Of a stretch of 64,000 nt of DNA, positions 54,368 through 64,000 are shown piece by piece. How positions within the stretch are numbered: the stretch's first letter is position 1; every line of letters begins with the position of its first letter. The notes under the pieces are model-generated. The model did not search any database. It had not been told where the DNA came from and worked only from the letters and a program-made list of their open reading frames with translations. This DNA is from Paenalcaligenes hominis. Its GTDB lineage: Bacteria > Pseudomonadota > Gammaproteobacteria > Burkholderiales > Burkholderiaceae_B. Both the position numbers and the translations under genes were made by a program. The stretch is taken from the NCBI RefSeq assembly GCF_011927625.1, contig NZ_JAATIZ010000003.1:496001-560000 (forward strand), in the 5' to 3' direction.

Positions 54368-56014
54368 ATGCTTGAGACAGCACTTGTTGCGGCGCGCGAT
54401 CGTGCCCGCTTAGCCGAAGTGGCTGGAATTTTAATCAGCTTCGGGCTTGATGGATTAGTTGCGCAGTTAGGGCTTCATACTTTGCTACCTAATCCAAAAC
54501 AGGTTGAACGGGCCCATAAAAATAAATCTGTGCCAGAGCGACTACGGCATGCCATCGAAGCCTTAGGGCCTACGTATGTAAAATTGGGTCAGATTCTTGC
54601 TACACGCCATGATTTGCTAGGCCCCGAGTGGACCAGTGAATTAGAAAAATTACATAACCATGTTGCTCCCGTGCCGTGGGACGACATTGAGCCGCAGTTA
54701 ATTGAAGACCTAGGTGCCAACCCTTATGACGTCTTTGCGGAGTTTTGCCCCGAACCCATTGCCGCGGCCTCCATAGCACAAATCTATAAGGCGACCTTAA
54801 AAACCGGTCAAGAAGTGGTCTTAAAAGTGCGTAGACCTCAACTGCGACCCAAAATAGAGGCGGATTTACGTCTATTAAGGCATTTGGCCTCGCTGCTCGA
54901 GCAAGCCAGCCCCGATTGGGCGCGGTTTAAACCTGAAAGCATGGTGACTTATCTAGCGAGTGCTATGCGTGACGAGTTGGACTTTGTGCGCGAAGCCCAT
55001 AACTGTGAACAGCTTGCCGCAGGCTTTGAAGCTAACCCTTATATTGTCTTTCCACGTATCTATTGGCCATGGACCTCAGAGCGTTTACTCGTCCAAGATT
55101 TTATTCCTGGCGTAAATGCCACTCGACGCGATGCCCTAGCTCAGGCCAATATTGACCCTAAGGTCATCGCCCAACGCGGCACACTGGCTGTGTTGCAAAT
55201 GATCTTTCAAGATGGGGTCTTTCATGCGGATCCGCATCCAGGAAATTTGTTAGCCTTGTCAGGTAATCAAGTCGGGTTTATTGATTTTGGTCTGGTTGGG
55301 CATGTGTCGGCACGACGAAAAATCCAGTTGCTGGCTATCTTTCAAGCGTTACTGGATGGGCGTAGCGACCGAGTAACAGGTATGCTGCTAGCGTGGTCTG
55401 CTCAATACGATGCAGACCCCAATCATATTGATATGGCTGTCGAGCGTTTTTTGGCTCAGCACAGCGTAGGTCGGTTGCGTATCAGTCAAGCCTTAATGGA
55501 CTTTATGGCATTAGCACGGCAACAAAAAATCACTTTACCCGCAGATTTAAGCTTGCTGTTTAAAGCCTTAATGACAGCGGATGGCGTCTTAACGCAAGTT
55601 GACCCGCAGTTGGATGTCGTACGCTTAGCAGAGCCAATGGTTCGAGAGCAGATTCAAGCCTATTACTCAATCAATGCAGTGCAAGAACGGGCCAAGCACG
55701 TTACCGCTGAGCTCTATGAGTTAAGCGACGAAATTCCCAATACAATTCGTTTGCTTTTGCACCGTTTGCGTCATGGTCGCGTAGGTGTAGACATGGAGCT
55801 ACGTCAATTAGACCGTTTGGTACAGATATTTGAGTTGTCGGCTATCCGACTGTGCATGGCTCTGGTGACGGCGGCTTTTGTGCTGGGTTTAGCGCCCCGT
55901 TTGTTTGAATATGGCCCAGTCATCGCAGGCATCCCGTTATTTGCCTGGTTTGGGTTGGCTGCTACGGCGGCAGGCTGTGGCCTGTTAGCGTTTTGGTTAT
56001 TTAAACCGAAATAA
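54368..56014 (+). CDS. ubiB: UbiB/AarF-type atypical kinase
   Basis: This is a 548-residue member of the ABC1/UbiB family needed for ubiquinone biosynthesis. The KxGQ motif lies in Y-V-K-L-G-Q-I-L-A (near 76). The Ala-rich nucleotide loop is P-I-A-A-A-S-I-A-Q-I-Y, the lysine is in V-V-L-K-V-R-R-P, H-A-D-P-H-P-G-N-L forms the catalytic loop, and the metal-binding segment F-I-D-F-G is near 305. Two hydrophobic helices at the C-terminus (about 500-545) anchor it in the inner membrane. ubiE and ubiJ, which often accompany ubiB, are absent, so a paralogue cannot be ruled out. GAGGA precedes the ATG. Confidence 0.88.
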   Translation: MLETALVAARDRARLAEVAGILISFGLDGLVAQLGLHTLLPNPKQVERAHKNKSVPERLRHAIEALGPTYVKLGQILATRHDLLGPEWTSELEKLHNHVAPVPWDDIEPQLIEDLGANPYDVFAEFCPEPIAAASIAQIYKATLKTGQEVVLKVRRPQLRPKIEADLRLLRHLASLLEQASPDWARFKPESMVTYLASAMRDELDFVREAHNCEQLAAGFEANPYIVFPRIYWPWTSERLLVQDFIPGVNATRRDALAQANIDPKVIAQRGTLAVLQMIFQDGVFHADPHPGNLLALSGNQVGFIDFGLVGHVSARRKIQLLAIFQALLDGRSDRVTGMLLAWSAQYDADPNHIDMAVERFLAQHSVGRLRISQALMDFMALARQQKITLPADLSLLFKALMTADGVLTQVDPQLDVVRLAEPMVREQIQAYYSINAVQERAKHVTAELYELSDEIPNTIRLLLHRLRHGRVGVDMELRQLDRLVQIFELSAIRLCMALVTAAFVLGLAPRLFEYGPVIAGIPLFAWFGLAATAAGCGLLAFWLFKPK

Positions 56015-56016
56015 CC

Positions 56017-56757
56017 CTATGCCAAGCCGCGATCGCGGGCAATTTGTTTGCGTTCTTCGGCCATAATAAAGTTTTGAATGCGAATGAGCTGGGAGGCGTT
56101 GGTGTCTTTAAAGGCGCAGCCCACCAAAGGCAGTTTTTTTCCTGCATTTAAAGTTTGGGTTTGGCTACGCATAAGATGCAAATTGACTTTGGCTCGACCC
56201 ACCTGAGGCAGATGGAGCTCACACCCTGTTAATGTGGTGTGGACAAGCTCGGAGAGGCGTTCGTCAGGATCAATCAGTGCGAGACCGCTTGCGCTAATAT
56301 CATGAATATCAAAACGATGACTTTGATCGTCTAGCGTAATGGAACATTGAGCGGCGCTTTCAAAGGTAGGCCGAATCCTGAAGTTTTCACGGCGTTGAAT
56401 GCGATAGAGAAAAGCGGGCAGGGGCCCAGCTAAAGCAGGACGGCCTTCAAAAGCAGTGCTGTATAATGCAGAGACCTGAAATTTAATGCTGACGCTATCC
56501 AAAATAGCATCAAAGAACGCCACTTCGTTAGCAATTAGTTGAGCATTAATCGTTTGTTGAGCCGCGCTATCAATAAGGATGGTGTCATTCGTAAAGTCTA
56601 GATGCACCAGGGTAGTAATGACGGCATGCTGAGGGTTACCGCTATGCATACGCAAAAGTACGCCTTGGTCTAGGAGCTGCTGTAAGATCTTATCGACTTC
56701 GGGCAAAGAGTCGATACGATAGGGGTCGTAGCTGGCAGTATCTAAGATTTGCGACAT
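56017..56757 (-). CDS. YcgR-like flagellar brake / PilZ domain protein
   Basis: This 246-residue protein has an N-terminal YcgR-type domain (to about 115) and a C-terminal PilZ domain. The cyclic di-GMP motifs are visible: R-R-E-N-F-R (near 123) and D-I-S-A-S-G-L-A-L (near 155). YcgR slows flagellar rotation when bound to cyclic di-GMP. No flagellar gene is in the window. Its stop is 2 nt from that of the convergent ubiB. The ATG at 56757 is preferred over the four-codon longer frame. Confidence 0.88.
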   Translation of the reverse strand: MSQILDTASYDPYRIDSLPEVDKILQQLLDQGVLLRMHSGNPQHAVITTLVHLDFTNDTILIDSAAQQTINAQLIANEVAFFDAILDSVSIKFQVSALYSTAFEGRPALAGPLPAFLYRIQRRENFRIRPTFESAAQCSITLDDQSHRFDIHDISASGLALIDPDERLSELVHTTLTGCELHLPQVGRAKVNLHLMRSQTQTLNAGKKLPLVGCAFKDTNASQLIRIQNFIMAEERKQIARDRGLA

Positions 56758-56887
56758 AGCGAAACACAATTGAAAAACAAAGTAACAAATTTTATTAATT
56801 TTACCTTGTTTAGTTAACGATGCATATCTTTTAAACTAAGGGCTTAAACCCTTATTTATTTTTAACCCTTTTTTGCAAGAGCATCGC

Positions 56888-57325
56888 ATGAGTTTTTTAA
56901 ATTCCATGTTATCTATGGCTGCTTCGTTTAGCGGCGATCAAAAAAAACAAGATCAAGCCAGCGTATTAAGCGCCTTAGTACAGGTAACAAACCAGTATCC
57001 TGGTGGCTTGCCTGCCTTGTTTGAGCAGTTCAAGCAAGGCGGCTTAGAAACGGTATTGAAATCTTGGATGAGCCAACATACCGAATCTATTCCTGTGCAG
57101 CCTCAGCAACTAGAGCATGCCATGGGTTCCTCGTTAATTAATGACCTAGCGGTTAAAAGTGGTTTAAATCAACAAGTGGTAGTACAGTATTTAGTGCAGT
57201 TATTGCCGTTGTTAATTAATACGCTCGCTAAAAAGGGCATTATTTCAGAAACAGCTATTCCTGAAAAACTTGATACTGAGTCGATAATGACGGCGGCATT
57301 AAGTTTATTAAACAGAAATAAATAA
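56888..57325 (+). CDS. YidB-like (DUF937) protein
   Basis: This 145-residue helical protein has YidB/DUF937 character: S-V-L-S-A-L-V-Q, Y-P-G-G-L-P-A-L-F-E-Q-F-K-Q-G-G-L-E-T-V, and the central S-W-M-S-Q-H-T-E-S-I-P-V-Q-P-Q-Q-L segment (W near residue 58). The start is ATG 56888; a TTG five codons upstream is less likely. The function of the family is unknown. It stands alone with a terminator. Confidence 0.8.
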   Translation: MSFLNSMLSMAASFSGDQKKQDQASVLSALVQVTNQYPGGLPALFEQFKQGGLETVLKSWMSQHTESIPVQPQQLEHAMGSSLINDLAVKSGLNQQVVVQYLVQLLPLLINTLAKKGIISETAIPEKLDTESIMTAALSLLNRNK

Positions 57326-57359
57326 AAAAGGGCCCTAATGAATAAAAAGGGCCTTTTTT
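57324..57359. terminator. Bidirectional terminator after the YidB-like gene
   Basis: A/T-flanked arms AAAAAAGGGCCC and GGGCCTTTTTT pair with one bulged G. The hairpin serves this gene and the convergent metY. Confidence 0.8.
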
Positions 57360-57361
57360 AA

Positions 57362-58639
57362 TTATGATTGGCTGGCCTCAAGGGCTTGTTCGATATCAGC
57401 CAAAATGTCATCAATATGCTCAATCCCAATGGATAGCCGCACCATATCTAAACTGACCCCTGCTTTTTCTAGCTCTTGTTCGTTGAGCTGACGATGGGTA
57501 GTGGTAGCCGGGTGGCAGGCCAGTGATTTGGTGTCGCCAATATTGACTAACCGTAAAATGAGCTGGAGGGCATCAATAAATTTTGCACCGGCTTCGCGAC
57601 CACCTTTGATACCAAAGCTTAGAATCGCAGCGGGCTTGCCGTCAAAATAGGTTTGAGCTAACTCGTAGTCAGCATGGGAACGCAGACCGGCGTAGTGCAC
57701 CCAGTTAACATGGGGGTGCTTTTCCAAGTATTCAGCAACTTTAAGCGCATTGTCAGTATGACGTTCCATGCGCAGAGACAGCGTTTCAATGCCTTGAAGA
57801 ATTTGGAAGGCGTTAAATGGCGAGAGGGCAGCACCAGTATTGCGCAAAGGCACAACGCGACAGCGACCAATAAATGCCGCTGGGCCAAAGGCTTCGGTGT
57901 AGACTACACCATGATAAGACGGGTCTGGCTCATTTAAAATAGGAAAGCGATCTTTATGCTTAACCCAATCAAACTTGCCCGAGTCCACGACAGCACCTGC
58001 AATGGTTGTGCCATGCCCGCCCATGTATTTAGTTAGGGAGTGCACCACAATGGCTGCGCCGTGTTCAAAGGGACGACACAAGGCAGGCGAGGCAACGGTA
58101 TTGTCTACAATAACCGGAACCCCATGACGCTCGGCAGCAGCACACAATGCTTTAAGGTCAATAATATTGCCAGAGGGGTTACCAATCGTTTCGCAGAAAA
58201 TAGCCCGTGTTTTAGCATCAATTAAGGCTTCTAAGGCGGCAATGTCGTCATGGGATGCAAATTTTACCTCAATGCCTTGACGCGGCAGGGTGTGGGCAAA
58301 TAGGTTATAGGTACCGCCGTATAGCTTACTTACCGAAACAATGTTGTCACCAGCCTGTGCAAGGGTTTGGATAGCATAAGTGATTGCTGCCATACCTGAA
58401 GCAACGGCTAAAGCGGCTACCCCACCCTCGAGCGCAGCAACGCGCTCTTCGAGCACGGCATTGGTTGGGTTCATGATGCGGGTATAAATGTTACCGGGGA
58501 CTTTAAGGTCAAACAGGTCAGCGCCATGCTGAGTGTTATCGAAAGCATAGGAAGTGGTTTGATAAATAGGTACGGCTACCGCCTTGGTAGTCGGATCAGG
58601 CTGGTAGCCCGCATGAACGGCTAAAGTTTCAAATTTCAT
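57362..58639 (-). CDS. metY: O-acetylhomoserine aminocarboxypropyltransferase/sulfhydrylase
   Basis: This 425-residue PLP enzyme of the Cys/Met metabolism family makes homocysteine from O-acetylhomoserine and sulfide. The substrate segment Y-Q-T-T-S-Y-A-F-D and Y-T-R-I-M-N-P-T are near the N-terminus, and the PLP lysine lies in H-S-L-T-K-Y-M-G-G-H-G near residue 205. Length (over 420) favours the MetY group over the shorter MetZ or MetB. Closely related folds such as MetZ cannot be excluded by eye. A palindrome lies in the divergent region before asmA. Confidence 0.9.
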   Translation of the reverse strand: MKFETLAVHAGYQPDPTTKAVAVPIYQTTSYAFDNTQHGADLFDLKVPGNIYTRIMNPTNAVLEERVAALEGGVAALAVASGMAAITYAIQTLAQAGDNIVSVSKLYGGTYNLFAHTLPRQGIEVKFASHDDIAALEALIDAKTRAIFCETIGNPSGNIIDLKALCAAAERHGVPVIVDNTVASPALCRPFEHGAAIVVHSLTKYMGGHGTTIAGAVVDSGKFDWVKHKDRFPILNEPDPSYHGVVYTEAFGPAAFIGRCRVVPLRNTGAALSPFNAFQILQGIETLSLRMERHTDNALKVAEYLEKHPHVNWVHYAGLRSHADYELAQTYFDGKPAAILSFGIKGGREAGAKFIDALQLILRLVNIGDTKSLACHPATTTHRQLNEQELEKAGVSLDMVRLSIGIEHIDDILADIEQALEASQS

Positions 58640-58770
58640 GGCAATAGTAAGAGTAGAGATTGAAAAGTATGCAGATTGAAGGTTTAGGTACTACAGAGCA
58701 ATATAAACTATCAATGTGCATTTTTAGTTATATGTAAATGAAGCGGACACGCTGTATTTACTTGTTCACC

Positions 58771-58789
58771 TAAGCATCTAAGATGCTTA
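58771..58789. promoter_or_regulatory. 8-bp inverted repeat between metY and the AsmA gene
   Basis: TAAGCATC and GATGCTTA are perfect inverted arms around TAA, in the 181-bp divergent region. A TATAGT element follows, which may belong to the AsmA-side promoter. A methionine-responsive regulator is possible but untested. Confidence 0.35.
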
Positions 58790-58820
58790 TATAGTAGCTG
58801 TTTTAGGATTTGATACCTAG

Positions 58821-61349
58821 ATGAAAAAATGGTTTAAACGAGGGCTATTCACTTTAGTGGTCTTAGTAATCGTTGCCTTAGTTGGGGCAGCGGTTTTTTT
58901 ACTCACTTTTGATCCGAATGCGTATAAGAATAAAGTTGAGCAGCTCGTTTACGAGCGCTACCAGCGTCATTTGACCATCGAGGGCGATATTGAGTTGTCG
59001 CTATTTCCCCGCATAGGGCTTGCGGTCGAGCATGTGTCTTTATCCAATCACAACAACGAATCTACCTTTGCATCGGTGGATAGTGCGCGCTTTGCTATTG
59101 CGGTATGGCCGTTATTGTGGAATCGCTTGGTAGTAGATCATGTGGCGGTCAGCGGCTTTAAGGTGTGGGTACAACGTGATAACGCAGGCAATTTTAATTT
59201 TTCTGATTTACTGCGCAAGCCAGCCCCGCTCACTAAACAGGCAAGCAGCTCACTCAACCCCATTCCGCCTGCTCAGGCCAAAACACCATCATTGGTGCCA
59301 GATGCGACCCAAGCAGAGTTCCAAATCGACATTGCTGGTTTAGATCTAAAAGAAGGGGAAATCCACTTTTACGATCAAGACACTACGACGCAAATGCGCT
59401 TGGTAAATCTAGAGCTCAATACAGGCCGTATGACGTTTGCCCAGCCTTTTGATGTGATTTTCAAAGGGAATTTACAGGGTGAACAGCCCATTGCCCAAGC
59501 CACACTCGAAGGTCAAGCCCTTGTTCAGCTTGAGCCCCATCTACATCGCTACAGTGCACAGAAAATCAATATGAATTTGGTGGGTAAGGTCGGCGCATAC
59601 ACAGCACAAAGCGCTACGTTGCGTGGCGCTCTCGAGGCCTTAACCCATACCGAAGACTTACGAGCACGCCAGCTTGAGCTAGTAACCCAAGGTAAATGGC
59701 AAGACGAAACCCAAGAGCTACAAAAAGTTCAGGTCAATTTGAATGCGGCTCAACTGAATCTAAAGCGTAATTTACAGTTGTTGCATACCCAAAAAATGCA
59801 GTTGCGGGCTTCCGCCTTTCTTCCTGTGTCCGAGGGGGCGGTAGAGCACAAGCTTGAGCTAGCTTTTGACGCGCCAAAAGTCAACGTGGATACGGACCAA
59901 GTTAGTGCAGACCCCGTGGCTTTTTCCTTTAAGCAAAACCAAGGCCAACACATGTTTGGCATTAACATCCGTAGTAAACAGCTTGAGGGCAGTCTAGATC
60001 AGTTTACAGCGCAAGGCTTACAAATCGACGTGGCAGGTAAAGACGGGCAGCGCGCCTGGAAACTCGACATGCTGAGCGCCTTAACCTGGGCGCAATCGTC
60101 CAAAACGCTTTTCTGGTCTGATTTAGTCGCTAATCTGGTACTCGAGGACGAAAACTTAACTCCTAATCCTGCTCAAGCAAAGCTGACGGGTGCCGGTTCC
60201 TGGGCCATCCCCGAGCAACATCTGGCTTTTGAAGGCCAATGGCAAAGTGCGAACACACAAGCCGTGGTGCAATCCACGTTAACTCATAAGCAAGACTGGC
60301 TCTTACAGCTTGATGTCAATGCAAACGAGTTAGATTTCAATCCCTGGTTGCGCCAACCTGGCGCCAGCTCTAAACCGACTACTGCCTCTACGCCGTCCGT
60401 TCAGACTAAGCTCTTACCCAGTTATTTTGACTGGGCAGGTTTGCACACCAAGCTAACACTACAGGCCGAGGCCTTACGCTATCGGCACTTACAAGCTCAA
60501 AACGTGACAGCACAACTCGAACAACGGGATAGGACTTGGCATTTACTGCCCTCTACAGCACAGGTTTGGGGTGGGGCAGCACAAGCCGAGGGCAGTTGGC
60601 GCCATAGCGATGGGCATGCCCAGCTTCGTGTCGCAGCACAAGACATCCACTTAGCTGCTTTTACCGAACAGCTCAGTCCCCGTTTACGTCTATCAGGTCA
60701 AGGCGATCTGAAGGCAGACTTAAGTACGCACGGTTTTACGCCCTTAGCCCGGCGTGCTTATTTAGATGGCACCCTAGACTTAAATGCTACCTCGGGGCAG
60801 CTCATTGGATGGAATCCATGGCAAACCTTAGAGCAGTCTCACGACGCTGTACGCAACGTATTCAGTGGCCAAGTCATACGTCCTACAGAGCATAGCGATG
60901 CGCAATCCAGCATGGCGTTTAATGCATTACAGTTAGCTTTAGAGTGGCAACAAGGCCAAGCTTTAATTAAAAAGGGTCTGCTTCAGGCCGATGGTTTAAC
61001 CCTGAACACACAAGCCCCTTCGTATTTTGATACGGTAAACCAACAGCTAGATGTGGCTCTGCAATTGCAACTGGATGCCAAAGCGTTACCGGAAAGTAAA
61101 CAGCGACTGCACGAACTAAGCTCGCATCCTTTTTATGTTCGTCTGAGCGGGGCGTGGCAGCAGCCTCTGGTACGAGTTCAATGGCAACGCTTAGAGCAAC
61201 CGATTATTACTGATGCCATGGATCATGGTTTACTTAGTTTATTAGGTCGTCCTGATCCAAATGGTATGCCTCTTGGCCTAAAAGAGGCCGCCCCTACGCC
61301 AGAGCTTAAAACCTTAGGGGACACCTTAAAAAGCTTACTGAAAAACTAA
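58821..61349 (+). CDS. asmA: AsmA family protein
   Basis: This 842-residue envelope protein has an N-terminal anchor (about residues 8-30), then the AsmA opening F-D-P-N-A-Y-K-N-K-V-E and a long beta-rich periplasmic domain. The C-terminal AsmA-like domain has D-L-N-A-T-S-G-Q-L-I-G-W-N and later repeats. AsmA-type proteins are thought to move phospholipids between membranes and to affect outer-membrane protein assembly. A small MOSC N-terminal protein gene begins 10 nt later. Confidence 0.88.
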   Translation: MKKWFKRGLFTLVVLVIVALVGAAVFLLTFDPNAYKNKVEQLVYERYQRHLTIEGDIELSLFPRIGLAVEHVSLSNHNNESTFASVDSARFAIAVWPLLWNRLVVDHVAVSGFKVWVQRDNAGNFNFSDLLRKPAPLTKQASSSLNPIPPAQAKTPSLVPDATQAEFQIDIAGLDLKEGEIHFYDQDTTTQMRLVNLELNTGRMTFAQPFDVIFKGNLQGEQPIAQATLEGQALVQLEPHLHRYSAQKINMNLVGKVGAYTAQSATLRGALEALTHTEDLRARQLELVTQGKWQDETQELQKVQVNLNAAQLNLKRNLQLLHTQKMQLRASAFLPVSEGAVEHKLELAFDAPKVNVDTDQVSADPVAFSFKQNQGQHMFGINIRSKQLEGSLDQFTAQGLQIDVAGKDGQRAWKLDMLSALTWAQSSKTLFWSDLVANLVLEDENLTPNPAQAKLTGAGSWAIPEQHLAFEGQWQSANTQAVVQSTLTHKQDWLLQLDVNANELDFNPWLRQPGASSKPTTASTPSVQTKLLPSYFDWAGLHTKLTLQAEALRYRHLQAQNVTAQLEQRDRTWHLLPSTAQVWGGAAQAEGSWRHSDGHAQLRVAAQDIHLAAFTEQLSPRLRLSGQGDLKADLSTHGFTPLARRAYLDGTLDLNATSGQLIGWNPWQTLEQSHDAVRNVFSGQVIRPTEHSDAQSSMAFNALQLALEWQQGQALIKKGLLQADGLTLNTQAPSYFDTVNQQLDVALQLQLDAKALPESKQRLHELSSHPFYVRLSGAWQQPLVRVQWQRLEQPIITDAMDHGLLSLLGRPDPNGMPLGLKEAAPTPELKTLGDTLKSLLKN

Positions 61350-61359
61350 AGGAAAAAAG

Positions 61360-61731
61360 ATGGTAAGTCCTATCTTATTTGGCCCGACAATAGCGCTCGA
61401 CAAGCGCTATAGCAATCAATGGTTTTTAACAGATGGAAAAGGCAAGGCGCTAACCGCATCCGATTGCGCTGCACTCACCCAACTCGAGCTACGCACTAAG
61501 CTGGGGTACTTACAAGTCCGCGCACCAGGCATGCTGCTATTAGAACTCGCACTGGATGTATTAGAAGACGATGATAGCGTCAGGCTACAGGCGAGTGCTG
61601 ACGATGGGACGCCAATAGCAGCTATTGATGAGGGAGTGTTAGCGGCGACGTGGTTTAGTCATGTAATAGGGCAGCCTTGTCTTTTATTGAAAAAAGACCC
61701 TGGCCACCCAGACAGCCCCGATTTAGCTTAA
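61360..61731 (+). CDS. Stand-alone MOSC N-terminal beta-barrel protein
   Basis: This 123-residue protein matches the N-terminal barrel found in front of MOSC domains: G-P-T-I-A-L-D-K-R-Y-S-N-Q-W-F-L-T-D, then L-T-A-S-D-C, the A-P-G-M-L-L-L-E strand, and A-A-I-D-E-G...W-F-S-H-V-I-G-Q-P-C-L-L-L-K. The MOSC domain itself, which in YcbX-like proteins carries the molybdenum-site Cys, is missing; the protein stops a few residues after the barrel. It overlaps the convergent ferredoxin gene by 9 bp. It could be a trimmed protein or a genuine short form. Confidence 0.65.
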   Translation: MVSPILFGPTIALDKRYSNQWFLTDGKGKALTASDCAALTQLELRTKLGYLQVRAPGMLLLELALDVLEDDDSVRLQASADDGTPIAAIDEGVLAATWFSHVIGQPCLLLKKDPGHPDSPDLA

Positions 61732-61977
61732 GCCGCCTGTTAGACGTTTGTACTTCACTAGTAGCTGCTCTTGGCTTTCTTGGTGATCGGGGTGGACTTC
61801 AATGCACTCGACAGGACAAAACACAATACATTGAGGCTCGTCGTGGTGACCCACACACTCGGTACACAGATCAGGGTTAATTTCATAGATCTCTGCGCCC
61901 ATGTAAATAGCGGTGTTAGGGCATTGGGGCTCGCACACGTCGCAGTTGATGCATTCTTCGGTAATAAATAAGGCCAT
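61723..61977 (-). CDS. YfhL-type 2[4Fe-4S] ferredoxin
   Basis: This is an 84-residue ferredoxin with two [4Fe-4S] motifs. The first is C-I-N-C-D-V-C-E-P-Q-C-P (residues 9-20), the second is C-T-E-C-V-G-H-H-D-E-P-Q-C-I-V-F-C-P with the long insert typical of YfhL-type (Allochromatium-like) ferredoxins. It transfers electrons in the cytoplasm; the partner is unknown. It follows coaD on the same strand in the rsmD-coaD-fdx order common in this group. A hairpin lies between coaD and this gene. Confidence 0.93.
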   Translation of the reverse strand: MALFITEECINCDVCEPQCPNTAIYMGAEIYEINPDLCTECVGHHDEPQCIVFCPVECIEVHPDHQESQEQLLVKYKRLTGGLS

Positions 61978-61994
61978 GATAATAAACGCTTAAA

Positions 61995-62033
61995 GCCTAA
62001 AAGGGATAGACTTCAGTGTAAACCCTTTTAGGC
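61995..62033 (-). terminator. Long hairpin between coaD and the ferredoxin gene
   Basis: Perfect 11-bp arms GCCTAAAAGGG and CCCTTTTAGGC enclose a 17-nt loop, and outer CGCTT/AAGCG pairs could extend the stem (61987-62042). There is no long T-run, so it may be an intraoperonic processing or attenuation structure. Confidence 0.45.
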
Positions 62034-62045
62034 ATAAAAGCGAAG

Positions 62046-63196
<1,151 letters not shown>

Positions 63197-63241
63197 GCCA
63201 AATAAGAGCGTGATCTAACAAATTAGGTTTAGTGTAAAGCC

Positions 63242-64000
<759 letters not shown>

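Overview
The window is a stretch of chromosome from a betaproteobacterium, most likely Burkholderiales and Alcaligenaceae-like. The basis is the gene content and order (DUF3426 protein with a PfkB kinase; argC with a DUF6776 protein, erpA and anmK; glyA-nrdR-ribD-ribE; gloB, a methyltransferase, rnhA and dnaQ; ftsY divergent from rsmD-coaD-ferredoxin), the fused indolepyruvate oxidoreductase, and the kynurenine operon. Base composition looks close to 50% GC by eye. The genus is not fixed by anything in the sequence. Most of the window is dense core genome, with tandem genes separated by a few bases and clear hairpin terminators where operons meet.

Layout. 1-2.5 kb: end of a DUF3426 protein, PfkB/adenosine-type kinase, glycine-zipper lipoprotein, YggT. 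2.6-6.7 kb: fused indolepyruvate ferredoxin oxidoreductase divergent from an Lrp-type regulator. 6.7-13.9 kb: lipoprotein, gltX, Pat-like acetyltransferase, esterase, darP, pmbA. 14-18.5 kb: orphan TRAP binding protein, rplM-rpsI, argC, DUF6776 protein, erpA. 18.5-26.8 kb: anmK and M23 peptidase divergent from tyrS, then PEBP, glyA-nrdR-ribD-ribE and tRNA-Ser(GGA). 27-30.8 kb: brnQ and a DUF3141 PHA-synthase-like hydrolase. 30.8-32.4 kb: an IS200/IS605-type element with a dead tnpA and an intact tnpB, abutting katA. 34-41.5 kb: YdjM-like hydrolase, trhO, GST, fabI, mltD, gloB, methyltransferase, rnhA. 41.5-46.4 kb: an RND efflux pair lying between rnhA and dnaQ. 46.4-49.6 kb: the tryptophan-to-anthranilate operon kynU-kynB-kynA with a RidA gene. 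49.6-53.8 kb: a less tidy accessory-looking region with an Na/Pi cotransporter, a collapsed TonB-receptor fossil, an orphan iron/heme-type binding protein, and a 51-bp end-only relic of the same IS. 53.7-61.7 kb: unknown protein, UbiB-like kinase, YcgR-like PilZ protein, YidB-like protein, metY, AsmA, and a lone MOSC N-terminal barrel. 61.7-64 kb: ferredoxin, coaD, rsmD, and the start of ftsY with a 16-copy hexanucleotide repeat.

The most notable signals concern genome erosion and mobile DNA. The IS at 30846-32424 has lost tnpA function through an internal deletion and a Tyr-to-His change at the expected catalytic position, while TnpB keeps its RuvC residues and zinc finger. Its right end supplies the katA stop codon. 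A second, 51-bp copy (52929-52979) is what remains if the ten bases shared by the two IS ends recombine. About 1.2 kb upstream of that copy, a TonB-dependent receptor has been reduced to a signal peptide joined in frame to its last strands, in front of an apparently intact ABC binding protein that has no permease or ATPase beside it. No new multi-gene defence or biosynthetic system was found. Candidate regulatory elements include a 26-bp near-palindrome at the kyn promoter, nested inverted repeats between the M23 peptidase gene and tyrS, and an 8-codon leader ORF before trhO.
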